A stretch of 64,000 bases of DNA from Sympetrum striolatum (GCA_947579665.1 CANPUZ010000057.1:744001-808000); one strand, 5' to 3'. Shown: positions 51,647 to 64,000, counted from the stretch's first letter. The notes: generated by a model not told the origin, from the letters alone. Program-made: numbers and translations.

Positions 51647-53555
51647 GGTCTCATTTTAAAGTTATAGATATGATCTTTCCAAATTCAATAAAATATATTC
51701 AATTTATCGTAGCAGTTTACTCAAAAAACGTCGAAAACTCGAAAAAAAAGTCGGTGAAATTTCAGTTTTTTGGCCATATTTTGCAAGAAATTGAGCAAAA
51801 TTAGTCAAGTTTTGATTCATTTTAAAGTTTTTGATATCATCTTACCAAATTCTATAGAAATATTCAATTTTTAGTAGTAGTTATTTCAAAAAATTTCGTA
51901 AACTCGAAAAAAAATCCGTGAAATTTCAGTTTTTTGGCCATATTTTGCTAAAAATTGAGAAAATCTAGTCAAGTTTGGACTCATTTTAACGTTTTTGATA
52001 AGACCTAACTAAATATTATCGAAATTCTCAATTTTTTTAAGCCGTTAACTCAAAAAACTTCGAAAACTGGAAATATATCGGTAAAATTTCATGTTTTTGG
52101 CCATATTTTGCATAAATTGAGCAAAATTAGTTTATTTTGGACTCATATTAAAGTTTTAGATATGATCTTACCAAATTCAATATAATGTATTCAATTTATC
52201 GTAGCAGTTTACTCAAAAAACGTCGAAAACTCGAAAAAAAAATCGGTGAAATTTAAGTTTTTTGGCCATATTTTGCAAGAAATTGAGAAAATTTAGTCAA
52301 GTTTTGATTCATTCTAAAGTTTCTGATATGATCTAACCAAATTCTATAGAAATATTCAATTTTTCGCAGCAGTTAACTCAAAAATCGTTGAAAACTCGAA
52401 AAAAATATTGGTAAAATTTAAGGTTTTTGGCCATATTTTGCAAGAAATTGAGCAAAATTAGTCAAATTTGGGCTGATTTTAAAGTTTTTGATATCATCTA
52501 ACCAAATTCTATAGAAATTTTCAATTTTTCGTAGCAGTTAACTCAAAAAATTTCGCAAACTCGAAAAAAAATCCGTGAAATTTCAGTTTTTTGGCCATAT
52601 TTTGCTTAAAATTGAGAAAATTTAGTCAAGTTTGGATTCATATTAACGTTTTTGATAGGACCTAACTAAAAATTATAGAAATATTCAATTTTTTTAAGCT
52701 GTTAACTCAAAAAACGTCGAAAACTGGAAATATATCAGTAAAATTTCATGTTTTAGGCCATATTTTGCATAAAATTGAGCAAAATTAGTTTATTTTGGTC
52801 TCATTTTAAAGTTTTAGATATTATCTTTCCAAATTCAATATAATATATTCAATTTATCGTAGCAATTTACTCAAAAAACGTCGAAAACTCGAAAAAAAAT
52901 CGGTGAAATTTCAGTTTTTTGGCCATATTTTGCAAGACATTCAGCAAAATTAGTCAAATTTGGACTCATTTTAAAGTTTCTGATATGATATAACCAAATT
53001 CTATGGAAATACTCAATTTTTAGTAGCAAATACCTCAAAAAATTTCGTAAACTCGAAAAAAAATCCTTGAAATTTCAGTTTTTTGGCCATATTTTGCTAA
53101 AAATTGAGAAAATTTAGTCAAGTTTGGATTCATTTTAACGTTCATAATGAGACCTAACTAAATATTATAGAAATATTCAATTTTTTTAAGCTGTTAACTC
53201 AAAAAACGTCGAAAACTGGAAATATATCCGTAAAATTTCATGTTTTTGGCCATATTTTGCATAAAATAGAGCAAAATTAGTTTATTTTGGTCACATTTTA
53301 AAGTTTTAAATATGATCCTTCCAAATTCAATATAATATATTCCATTTATCGTAGCAATTTTCTCAAAAAACGTCGAAAAATCGAAAAAAAAATTCGGTGA
53401 AATTTCAGTTTTGTGGCCATATTTTGCAAGATATTGAGCAAAATTAGTCAAGTTTTGATTCATTCTAAAGTTTCTGATATGATCTAACCAAATTCTATAG
53501 AAATATTCAATTTTTCGCAGCAGTTATCTCAAAAATCGTTGAAAACTCGAAAAGA

Positions 53556-55526
53556 ATATTGGTGAAATCTCAGGTTTTTGGCCATATTTTGCAAGAAATT
53601 GAGCAAAATTAGTCAAATTTGGACTCATTTTAAAGTTTTTGATATCATCTAACCAAATTCTATAGAAACATTCAATTTTTAGTAGCAGTTAACTCAGAAA
53701 ATATCGCAAACTCGAAAAAAAATCCGTGAAATTTCAGTTTTTTGGCCATATTTTGCTAAAAATTGAGAAAATTTAGTCAAGTTTGGATTCATTTTAACGT
53801 TTTTATAAGACCTAACTAAATATTATAGAAGTATTCAGTTTTTTTCTAAGTGTTAACTCAAAAAACGTCGAAAAGTGGAAATATATCGGTAAAATTTCAT
53901 GTTTTAGGCCATATTTTGCATAAAATTGAGCAAAATTAGTTTATTTTGGTCTCATTTTAAAGTTTTAGATATGATCTTTCCAAATTCAATAAAATATATT
54001 CAATTTATCGTAGCAGTTTACTCAAAAAACGTCGAAAACTCGAAAAAAAAATCGGTGAAATTTCAGGTTTTTGGCCATATTTTGCAAGAAATTGAGCTAA
54101 ATTAGTCAAATTTGGACTCATTTTAAAGTTTTTGATATCATCTTACCAAATTCTATAGAAATATTCAATTTTTAGTAGCAGTTATTTCAAAAAATTTCGC
54201 AAACTCGAAAAAAAATCCGTGAAATTTCAGTTTTTTGGCCATATTTTGCTAAAAATTGAGATAATTTAGTCAAGTTTGGATTCATCTTAACGTTTTTGAT
54301 AAGACCTAACTAAATATTATCGAAATATTCAATTTTTTTTAAGCCGTTAACTCAAAAAACGTCGAAAACTGGAAATATATCGGTAAAATTTCATGTTTTT
54401 GGCCATATTTTGCATAAATTGAGCAAAATTAGTTTATTTCGGACTCATATTAAAGTTTTAGATATGATCTTACCAAATTCAATATAATGTATTCAATTTA
54501 TCGTAGCAGTTTACTCAAAAAACGTCGAAAACTCGAAAAAAATATTGGTAAAATTTCAGGTTTTTGGCCATATTTTGCAAGAAATTGAGCAAAATTAGTC
54601 AAATTTGCACTCATTTTAAAGTTTTTGATATCATCTTACCAAATTCTATAGAAATATTCAATTTTTAGTAGTAGTTATTTCAAAAAATTTCATAAACTCG
54701 AAAAAAAATCCGTGAAATTTCAGTTTTTTGGCCATATTTTGCTAAAAATTGAGAAAATTTAGTCATGTTTGGATTCATTTTAACGTTTTTGATAAGACCT
54801 AATTAAATATTATTGAAATATACAATTTTTTAAGCTGTTAACTCAAAAAACGTCGAAAACTGGAAATATATCGGTAAAATTTCATGTTTTGGGCCATATT
54901 TTGCATAAAATTTAGCAAAATTAGTTTATTTTGGTCTTATTTTAAAGTTTTAGATATGATCATACCAAATTCAATATAATATATTCAATTTATCGTAGCA
55001 GTTTACTCAAAAAACGTCGAAAAATCGAAAAAAAAATTCGGTGAAATTTCAGTTTTTTGGCTATATTTTGCAAGAAATTGAGCAAAATTACTCAAGTTTT
55101 GATTCATTCTAAAGTTTCTGATATGATCTAACCAAATTCTATAGAAATATTCAATTTTTTGCAGCAGTTATCTCAAAAATCGTTGAAAACTCGAAAAAAA
55201 TATTGGTGAAATCTCAGGTTTTTGGCCATATTTTGCAAGAAATTGAGCAAAATTAGTCAAATTTGGACTGATTTTAAAGTTTTTGATATCATCTAACCAA
55301 ATTCTATAGAAATATTCAATTTTTAGTTGCAGTTAACTCAAAAAATATCGCAAACTCGAAAAAAAATCCGTGAAATTTCAGTTTTTTGGCCATATTTTGC
55401 TTAAAATTGAGAAAATTCAGTCAAGTTTGGATTCATATTAACGTTTTTGATAGGACCTAACTAAAAATTATAGAAATATTCAATTTTTTTAAGCTGTTAA
55501 CTCAAAAAACGTTGGAAACTGGAAAA
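53556..55526. repeat. 1971-bp duplication, copy 1 (12 monomers)
   Basis: ATTGGTGAAATCTCAGG near 53558, AGTATTCAGTTTTTTTC at 53830 and CGTTGGAAACTGGAAAAA at 55510 each recur 1971 bases later. Twelve monomers are included. The copies looked identical in most lines read; one difference is GAGCAAAATTAG against GAGCTAAATTAG in the first C monomer. Confidence 0.85.
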
Positions 55527-57497
55527 ATATTGGTGAAATCTCAGGTTTTTGGCCATATTTTGCAAGAAATTGAGCTAAATTAGTCAAATTTGGACTCATT
55601 TTAAAGTTTTTGATATCATCTAACCAAATTCTATAGAAACATTCAATTTTTAGTAGCAGTTAACTCAGAAAATATCGCAAACTCGAAAAAAAATCCGTGA
55701 AATTTCAGTTTTTTGGCCATATTTTGCTAAAAATTGAGAAAATTTAGTCAAGTTTGGATTCATTTTAACGTTTTTATAAGACCTAACTAAATATTATAGA
55801 AGTATTCAGTTTTTTTCTAAGTGTTAACTCAAAAAACGTCGAAAAGTGGAAATATATCGGTAAAATTTCATGTTTTAGGCCATATTTTGCATAAAATTGA
55901 GCAAAATTAGTTTATTTTGGTCTCATTTTAAAGTTTTAGATATGATCTTTCCAAATTCAATAAAATATATTCAATTTATCGTAGCAGTTTACTCAAAAAA
56001 CGTCGAAAACTCGAAAAAAAAATCGGTGAAATTTCAGGTTTTTGGCCATATTTTGCAAGAAATTGAGCTAAATTAGTCAAATTTGGACTCATTTTAAAGT
56101 TTTTGATATCATCTTACCAAATTCTATAGAAATATTCAATTTTTAGTAGCAGTTATTTCAAAAAATTTCGCAAACTCGAAAAAAAATCCGTGAAATTTCA
56201 GTTTTTTGGCCATATTTTGCTAAAAATTGAGATAATTTAGTCAAGTTTGGATTCATCTTAACGTTTTTGATAAGACCTAACTAAATATTATCGAAATATT
56301 CAATTTTTTTTAAGCCGTTAACTCAAAAAACGTCGAAAACTGGAAATATATCGGTAAAATTTCATGTTTTTGGCCATATTTTGCATAAATTGAGCAAAAT
56401 TAGTTTATTTCGGACTCATATTAAAGTTTTAGATATGATCTTACCAAATTCAATATAATGTATTCAATTTATCGTAGCAGTTTACTCAAAAAACGTCGAA
56501 AACTCGAAAAAAATATTGGTAAAATTTCAGGTTTTTGGCCATATTTTGCAAGAAATTGAGCAAAATTAGTCAAATTTGCACTCATTTTAAAGTTTTTGAT
56601 ATCATCTTACCAAATTCTATAGAAATATTCAATTTTTAGTAGTAGTTATTTCAAAAAATTTCATAAACTCGAAAAAAAATCCGTGAAATTTCAGTTTTTT
56701 GGCCATATTTTGCTAAAAATTGAGAAAATTTAGTCATGTTTGGATTCATTTTAACGTTTTTGATAAGACCTAATTAAATATTATTGAAATATACAATTTT
56801 TTAAGCTGTTAACTCAAAAAACGTCGAAAACTGGAAATATATCGGTAAAATTTCATGTTTTGGGCCATATTTTGCATAAAATTTAGCAAAATTAGTTTAT
56901 TTTGGTCTTATTTTAAAGTTTTAGATATGATCATACCAAATTCAATATAATATATTCAATTTATCGTAGCAGTTTACTCAAAAAACGTCGAAAAATCGAA
57001 AAAAAAATTCGGTGAAATTTCAGTTTTTTGGCTATATTTTGCAAGAAATTGAGCAAAATTACTCAAGTTTTGATTCATTCTAAAGTTTCTGATATGATCT
57101 AACCAAATTCTATAGAAATATTCAATTTTTTGCAGCAGTTATCTCAAAAATCGTTGAAAACTCGAAAAAAATATTGGTGAAATCTCAGGTTTTTGGCCAT
57201 ATTTTGCAAGAAATTGAGCAAAATTAGTCAAATTTGGACTGATTTTAAAGTTTTTGATATCATCTAACCAAATTCTATAGAAATATTCAATTTTTAGTTG
57301 CAGTTAACTCAAAAAATATCGCAAACTCGAAAAAAAATCCGTGAAATTTCAGTTTTTTGGCCATATTTTGCTTAAAATTGAGAAAATTCAGTCAAGTTTG
57401 GATTCATATTAACGTTTTTGATAGGACCTAACTAAAAATTATAGAAATATTCAATTTTTTTAAGCTGTTAACTCAAAAAACGTTGGAAACTGGAAAA
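55527..57497. repeat. 1971-bp duplication, copy 2
   Basis: Direct tandem copy of the twelve-monomer block. After 57497 a C monomer leads into the AAGAAATTTCGC variant equivalent to about 22.4 kb, so the array rejoins the super-repeat order. Confidence 0.85.
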
Positions 57498-58699
57498 ATA
57501 TTGGTGAAATCTCAGGTTTTTGGCCATATTTTGCAAGAAATTGAGCTAAATTAGTCAAATTTGGACTCATTTTAAAGTTTTTGATATCATCTAACCAAAT
57601 TCTATAGAAATATTCAATTTTTAGTAGCAGTTAACTCAAGAAATTTCGCAAACTCGAAAAAATATCCGTGAAATTTCAGTTTTTTGGCCATATTTTGCTA
57701 AAAATTGAGAAAATTTAGTCAAGTTTGGATTCATTTTAACGTTCTTGATAAGACCTAACCAAATATTATAGAAATATTCAATTTTTTTAAGCTGTTAACT
57801 CAAAAAACGTCGAAAACTGGAAATATATCGGTAAAATTTCATGTTTTTGGCCATATTTTGCGTAAAATTGAGCAAAATTAGTTTATTTTGGTCTCTTTTT
57901 AAAGTTATAGATATGATCATACCAAATCCAATATAATATATTCAATTTATCGTAGCAGTTTACTCAAAAAACGTCGAAATCTCGAAAAAAAAATCGGTAT
58001 AAATTTCAGTTTTTTGGCCATATTTTGCAAGAAATTGAGCAAAATTAGTCAAATTTGGACTCATTTTAAAGTTTTTGATATCATCTAACCAAATTCTATA
58101 GAAATATTCAATTTTTAGTAGCAGTGAACTCAAAAAATTTCGCAAACTCGAAGGAAAATCCGTGAAATTTCAGTTTTTTTGCAATACTTTGCTAAAATTG
58201 AGAAAATTTAGTCAAGTTTGGATTCAATTTAACGTTTTTGATAAGACCTAATTAAATACGATAGACACATTCAATTTCTTTAGCCGTTAACTCAAAAAGC
58301 GTTGAAAACTCGAAAATAAAAATCGGTGAAATTTCAGTTTTTTGGCCATATTTTGAAGAAATTGAGAAAAATTAGTGAAGTTTTGATTCAATCTAAAGTT
58401 TCTGATATGATCTAACCAAATTCTATAGAAATTTTCAATTTTTCGCAGCAGTTAACTCAAAAATCGTTGAAAACTCGAAAAAAATATTGGTAAAATTTCA
58501 GGTTTTTGGCCATATTTTGCAAGAAATTGAGCAAAATTAGTCAAATGTGGACTCATTTTAAAGTTTTAGGTATGATCTTACCAAATTCAATATAATATAT
58601 TCAATTCATCGTAGCAGTTTACTCAAAAAACGTCGTAAACTCTAAAAAAAAATTCGGTAAAATTTCAGTTTTTTGGCCATATTTTGCAAGAAATTGAGC

Positions 58700-61070
58700 A
58701 AAATTAGTCAAGTTTTGATTCAGTCTAAGGTTTCTGATATGATATAACCAAATTCTATAGAAATATTCAATTTTTAGTAGTAGTTATTTCAAAATATTTC
58801 GCCAACTCGAAAAAAAATGGTGAAATTTCAGTTTTTTGGCCATATTTTGCTAAAAATTGAGAAAATTTACTCAAGTTTCGATTCATTTTTACGTTTTTGA
58901 TAAGACCTAATTAAATATTATAGAAATATACAATTTTTTTAAGCTGTTAACTCGAAACGTCGAAAACTGGAAATATATCGGTAAAATTTCATGTTTTAGG
59001 CCATATTTTGCATAAAATTGAGCAAAATTAGTTTATTTTGGTCTCATTTTAAAGTTATAGATATGATCATACCAAATTCAATATAATATATTTAATTTAT
59101 CATAGCAGTTTACACAAAAAACGTCGAAAAATCGAAAAAAAAATTCGGTGAAATTTCAGTTTTTTGGCCTTATTTTGCTAGATATTGAGCAAAATTAATC
59201 AAGTTTTGATTCATTCTAAAGTTTCTGATATGATCTAACCAAATTCTATAGAAATATTCAATTTTTCGCAGCAGTTATCTCAAAAATCGTTGAAAACTCG
59301 AAAAAAATATTGGTGAAATCTCAGGTTTTTGGCCATATTTTGCAAGAAATTGAGCAAAATTAGTCAAATTTGGACTCATTTTAAAGTTTTTGATATCATC
59401 TAACCAAATTCTATAGAAATATTCAATTTTTAGTAGCAGTTAACTCAGAAAATATCGCAAACTCGAAAAAAAATCCGTGAAATTTCAGTTTTTTGGCCAT
59501 ATTTCGCTAAAAATTGAGAAAATTTAGTCAAATTTGGATTCTTTTTAACGTTCATGATGAGACCTAACTAAAATTTTATAGAAATATTCAATTTTTATAA
59601 AGTGTTAACTCAAAAAACGTCGAAAACTGGATATATATGGGTAAAATTTCATGTTCTTGGCCATATTTTGCATAAAATTGAGCAAAATTAGTTTATTTTG
59701 GTCTCATTTTAAAGTTTTATATATGATCTTTCCAAATTCAATATAATATATTTAATTTATCGTAGCAGTTTACTCAAAAAACGTAGAGAACTCGAAAAAA
59801 AAATCGGTGAAATTTCAGTTTTATGGCCATATTTTGCAAGAAATTGAGCAAAATTAGTCAAATTTGGACTCATTTTAAAGTTTTTGATATCATCTAACCA
59901 AATTCTATAGAAATATTCAATTTTTAGTAGCAGTTATTTCAAAAAATATCGCAAACTCGAAAAAAAATCCGTGAAACTTCAGTTTTTTGGCCATATTTTG
60001 CTAAAAATTGAGAAAATTTAGTCAAGTTTGGATTCATTTTAACGTTTTTGATAAGACCTAATTAAATATTATAGAAGTATTCAATTTTCTTAAAGTGTTA
60101 ACTCGAAAAACGTCGAAAACTGGAAATATATCGGTAAAATTTCATGTTTTAGGCCATATTTTGCATAAAATTGAGCAAAATTAGTTTATTTTAGTCTCAT
60201 TTTAGAGTTTTAGATATGATCTTACCAAATTCAATATAATATTCAATTTATCGTAGCAGTTTACTCAAAAAACGTCGAAAAATCGAAAAAAAATTCGGTG
60301 AAATTTCAGTTTTTTGGCCATATTTTGCATGATATTGAGCAAAATTAGTCAAGTTTTGATTCATTCTAAAGTTTCTGATATGATATAACCAAATTCTATA
60401 GAAATATTCAATTTTTCGCAGCAGTTATCTCAAAAATCGTTGAATACTCGAAAAAAATATTGGTGAAATCTCAGGTTTTTGGCCATATTTGGCAAGAAAT
60501 TGAGCAAAATTAGTCAAATTTGGACTCATTTTAAAGTTTTTGATATCATCTAACAAAATTCTATAGAAATATTCAATTTTTAGTAGTAGTTATTTCAAAA
60601 AATTTCGCAAACTCGAAAAAAAATCCGTGAAATTTCAGTTTTTTGGCAATATTTTTTTAAAAATTGAGAAAATTTAGTCAAGTTTGGATTCATTTTAATG
60701 TTTTTGATAAGACCTAACTCAATATTATCGAAATATTCAATTTTTTTAAGCCGTTAACTCAAAAAACGTCAAAAACTGGAAATATATCGGTAAAATATCA
60801 TGTTTTAGGCCATATTTTGCATGAAATTGAGCAAAATTAGTTAATTTTGGTCTCATTTTAAAGTTTTAGATATGATTATACAAATTCAATATAATATATT
60901 CAATTTATCGTAGCAGTTTACTCAAAAAACGTCGAAAACTGGAAATATATAACGGTAAAATTTCATGTTTTTGGCCATATTTTGCATAAAATTGAGCAAA
61001 ATTAGTTTGTTTTGGTCTCATTTTAAAGTTTTAGATATGATCTTTCCAAATTCAATATAATATATTCAAT
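58700..61070. repeat. More diverged satellite stretch without a recognised close copy in the window
   Basis: Types A, B, C and D are all recognisable, but many private changes occur, such as TTAACTCGAAACGTCG (58.95 kb, a small deletion), CATATTTCGC near 59.5 kb, TCATGTTCTTGG near 59.65 kb and GCATGATATTGAGC near 60.33 kb. I found no long match to this block elsewhere in the window. It may be an older or less recently homogenised section. Confidence 0.6.
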
Positions 61071-62100
61071 TTATCGTAGAAGTTTACTCAAAAACGTCGA
61101 AAACTCGAAAACAAAATCGGTGAAATTTAAGTTTTTTGGTTATATTTTGCAAGAAATTGAGCTAAATTAGTCAAATTTTGACTAATGTTAAAGTTTTTGA
61201 TATCATCTAACCAAATTCTATAGAAATATTCAATTTTTAGTAGCAGTTAACTCAAAAAATTTCGCAAACTCGAAAAAAAATCCGTGAAATTTCAGTTTTT
61301 TGGCCATATTTTGCTAAAAATTGAGAAAATTTAGTCAAGTTTGGATTCATTTTAATGTTATTGATAAGACCTAACTAATTATTATAGACCCATTCAATTT
61401 TTTTTTAGACGTTAACTCAAAAAACGTCGAAAACTGGAAATATATTGGTGAAATTTCAGTTTTTGGCCATATTTTGCAAGAAATTGAGCAAAAATAGTAA
61501 AGTTTTGATTCATTCTAAAGATTCTGATATGATCTAACCAAATTCTATAGAAATATTCAATTTTCAGTAGCAGTTAACTCAAAAAAGTTCGAAACTCGAA
61601 AAAAAATCCGTGAAATTTCAGTTTTTTGGCCATATTTTGCTAAAAATTGAGAAAATTTAGTCAAGTTTGCATTCATTTTAACGTTTTTGTTAAGACCTAA
61701 CTAAATATTATAGATATATTCAATTTTTTTAAGCCGTTAACTCAAAAAACGTCGAAAACTGGAAATATATCGGTAAAATGTCATGTTTTTGGCCATATTT
61801 TCCATAAAATTGAGCAAAATTAGTTTATTTTGGTCTCATTTTAAAGTTATAGATATGATCATACCAAATTCAATATAATGTTTTCAATTTATCGTAGCAG
61901 TTTACTCAAAAACGTCGAAAACTTAAAAAAAGAAATCAGTGAAATTTCAGTTTTTTGGCCATATTTTGCAAGAAATTGAGCAAAATTAGTCAAATTTGGA
62001 CTCATTTTAAAGTTTCTGATATGATCTAACCAAATTCTATAGAAATATTCAATTTTTCGCAGCAGTTAACTCAAAAATCGTTGAAAACTCGAAAAAAATA
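61071..62100. repeat. Copy of the GGTTATATTTTGC segment
   Basis: This follows 13.07-13.7 kb (GGTTATATTTTGC, GTTATTGATAAGACC, AGTAAAGTTTTGATTC, TTTTCAGTAGCAG). Only one copy of the 982-bp segment is present here, against two in the other super-repeats. Small private changes occur, such as TATAGACCCATTC and one fewer A in CTCAAAAACGTCG. Confidence 0.7.
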
Positions 62101-64000
62101 TTGGTGAAATCTCAGGTTTTTGGCCATATTTTGCAAGAAATTGAGCTAAATTAGTCAAATTTTGACTCATTTTAAAGTTTTTGATATCATCTAACCAAAT
62201 TCTATAGAAATATTCAATTTTTAGTAGCAGTTAACTCAAGAAATCTCGCAAACTCGAAAAAATATCCGTGAAATTTCAGTTTTTTGGCCATATTTTGCTA
62301 AAAATTGAGAAACTTTAGTCAAGTTTGCATTCATTTTAACGTTCTTGATAAGACCTAACCAAATATTATAGAAATATTCAATTTTTTTAAGATGTTAACT
62401 CAAAAAACGTATAAAACTGGAAATATATCGGTAAAATTTCATGTTTTTGGCCATATTTTGCGTAAAATTGAGCAAAATTAGTTTATTTTGGTCTCTTTTT
62501 AAAGTTATAGATATGATCATACCAAATCCAATATAATATATTCAATTTATCGTAGCAGTTTACTCAAAAAACGTCGAAATCTCGAAAAAAAAATCGGTAT
62601 AAATTTCAGTTTTTTGGCCATATTTTGCAAGAAATTGAGCAAAATTAGTCAAATTTGGACTCATTTTAAAGTTTTTGATATCATCTAACCAAATTCTATA
62701 GAAATATTCAATTTTTAGTAGCAGTGAACTCAAAAAATTTCGCAAACTCGAAGGAAAATCCGTGAAATTTCAGTTTTTTTGCAATACTTTGCTAAAAATT
62801 GAGAAAATTTAGTCAAGTTTGGATTCAATTTAACGTTATTGATAAGACCTAATTAAATACGATAGACACATTCAATTTCTTTAGCCGTTAACTCAAAAAG
62901 CGTTGAAAACTCGAAAATAAAAATCGGTGAAATTTCAGTTTTTTGGCCATATTTTGAAGAAATTGAGCAAAATTAGTCAAGTTTTGATTCAATCTAAAGT
63001 TTCTGATATGATCTAACCAAATTCTATAGAAATTTTTAATTTTTCGCAGCAGTTAACTCAAAAATCGTTGAAAACTCGAAAAAAATATTGGTAAAATTTC
63101 AGGTTTTTGGCCATATTTTGCAAGAAATTGAGCAAAATTAGTCAAATGTGGACTCATTTTAAAGTTTTAGGTATGATCTTACCAAATTCAATATAATATA
63201 TTCAATTCATCGTAGCAGTTTACTCAAAAAACGTCGAAAACTGGAAATATATAACGGTAAAATTTCATGTTTTTGGCCATATTTTGCATAAAATTGAGCA
63301 AAATTAGTTTATTTTGGTCTCATTTTAAAGTTTTAGATATGATCTTTCCAAATTCAATATAATATATTCAATTTATCGTAGCAATTTACTCAAAAAACGT
63401 CGAAAACTCGAAAAAAAAATCGGTGAAATTTCAGTTTTTTGGCCATATTTTGTAAGAAATTCAGCAAAATTAGTCAAATTTGGACTCATTTTAAAGTTTC
63501 TGATATGATATAACCAAATTCTATAGAAATACTCAATTGTTAGTAGCAGTTACCTCAAAAAATTTGTAAACTCGAAAAAAAATCCTTGAAATTTCAGTTT
63601 TTTGGCCATATTTTGCTAAAAATTGAGAAAATTTAGTCAAGTTTGGATTCATTTTAACGTTCATAATGAGACCTAACTATATATTATAGAAATATTCAAT
63701 TTTTTTAAGCTGTTAACTCAAAAAACGTCGAAAACTGGAAATATATCGGTAAAATTTCATGTTTTAGGCCATATTTTGCATAAAATTGAGCAAAATTAGT
63801 TTATTTTGGTCTCATTTTAAATTTTTAGATATAATCTTTCCAAATTCAATATAATATATTCAATTTATCGTAGCAGTTTACTCAAAAAACGTAGAGAACT
63901 CGAAAAAAAAATCGGTGAAATTTCATGTTTTAGGCCATATTTTGCATAAAATTGAGCAAAATTAGTTTATTTTGGTCTCTTTTTAAAGTTATAGATATGA
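62100..64000. repeat. Start of the next super-repeat, cut by the window end
   Basis: Matches 47.15-48.88 kb at offset 14954, including AAGATGTTAACTC, the GGCC-less D variant, TTTTTAATTTTTCGC and ATTGTTAG. It starts to differ near 63.83 kb (GATATAATCTTTCC in place of GATATGATCTTACC) and continues as ordinary A monomers to the window edge. Confidence 0.7.

Larger units (their letters stand above)
47150..62100. repeat. Long super-repeat, extended form (period about 14954 bp, about 91 monomers)
   Basis: Markers at 47606 and near 48.2 kb recur at 62560 and near 63.2 kb, an offset of 14954. Within it, 48.5-50.0 kb follows 17.57-19.1 kb at offset 30931; 50.7-53.2 kb follows 19.1-22.0 kb; 53.6-53.85 kb follows the 9.96-10.25 kb block. 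The contents are thus the familiar super-repeat with extra monomer blocks. The boundaries are approximate because both ends lie in similar monomers. Confidence 0.7.
1..64000. repeat. Satellite DNA array of ~165-bp AT-rich monomers, whole window
   Basis: The block GGCCATATTTTGC (or a one- or two-base variant) recurs about every 164-166 bases from end to end; the first nine occurrences are at 131 (as GGCA), 297, 462, 626, 790, 956, 1120, 1283 and 1450. Sixty-four kilobases at this spacing gives about 390 monomers. All lie head to tail in one orientation. Base composition is about three quarters A+T. No stretch of more than one monomer falls outside the pattern, so every gene-free interval in the window is accounted for by this satellite. 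Arrays of this size, monomer length and layering are typical of centromeric or pericentromeric heterochromatin; that location is inferred and not visible here. Open reading frames are short (61-89 codons) and arise from the repeat. Confidence 0.98.

Noticed and set aside
53194..53463. 89-codon reverse-strand ORF, the longest in the window
   Set aside because: Runs across parts of three satellite monomers with no domain or independent conservation; its relatives elsewhere in the array are interrupted.
1..64000. CRISPR-like array because of regular direct repeats
   Set aside because: There are no unique spacers between short repeats. The whole 165-bp monomer repeats without a unique part, so it is tandem satellite.

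Overview
The whole 64 kb window is satellite DNA. I find no protein-coding gene, tRNA, rRNA, CRISPR array or recognisable transposon. The sequence is a head-to-tail array of a roughly 164-166 bp, AT-rich monomer (about 25% G+C in one A-type monomer I counted), or about 390 monomers in all. All monomers I read lie in the same orientation, and no non-satellite insertion was seen. This is what a eukaryotic centromeric or pericentromeric heterochromatin array looks like. The organism cannot be fixed from satellite sequence alone. CpG dinucleotides are not depleted, which argues against heavy CpG methylation. The conserved block TTTTTTGGCCATATTTTGC resembles, from memory, a block in the Drosophila 1.688 (359-bp) satellite family. 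An insect, perhaps a drosophilid, is therefore a reasonable but weak guess.

Level 1: four diverged monomer types (here called A, B, C, D, phased to start at GGCC) follow each other as A-B-C-D and make a tetrameric unit of about 657 bp; a clean example is 14426-15082. Every type carries three helically phased A-tracts about 10 bp apart. A 10-bp palindrome, TGAAATTTCA, is present at the end of A and C but broken in B and D, so it recurs in alternate monomers.

Level 2: the A-B-C-D order is often contracted to trimers (A-C-D; A/B-C-D) or altered by chimeric monomers (A/B, A/D, B/C). Short segmental duplications cover whole numbers of monomers: 491 bp x2 at 9.3-10.3 kb, 822 bp x2 at 2.0-3.65 kb, 982 bp x2 at 11.9-13.9 kb, 1480 bp x2 at 3.2-6.2 kb, a 1645-bp period at 41.5-44.4 kb and 1971 bp x2 at 53.6-57.5 kb.

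Level 3: long super-repeats. Two near-identical tandem copies of about 10.85 kb (about 66 monomers) fill 18387-29240 and 29241-40091. Related longer forms have offsets of about 14.79 kb (790-2100 versus 15.58-16.88 kb) and about 14.95 kb (47.15-48.9 kb versus 62.1-63.8 kb). A 7084-bp offset links 37.6-40.44 kb to 44.69-47.52 kb. The copies differ mainly by gain or loss of whole monomers, the signature of register-preserving unequal exchange. The window therefore records nested, repeated amplification of one satellite and not a set of genes working together.
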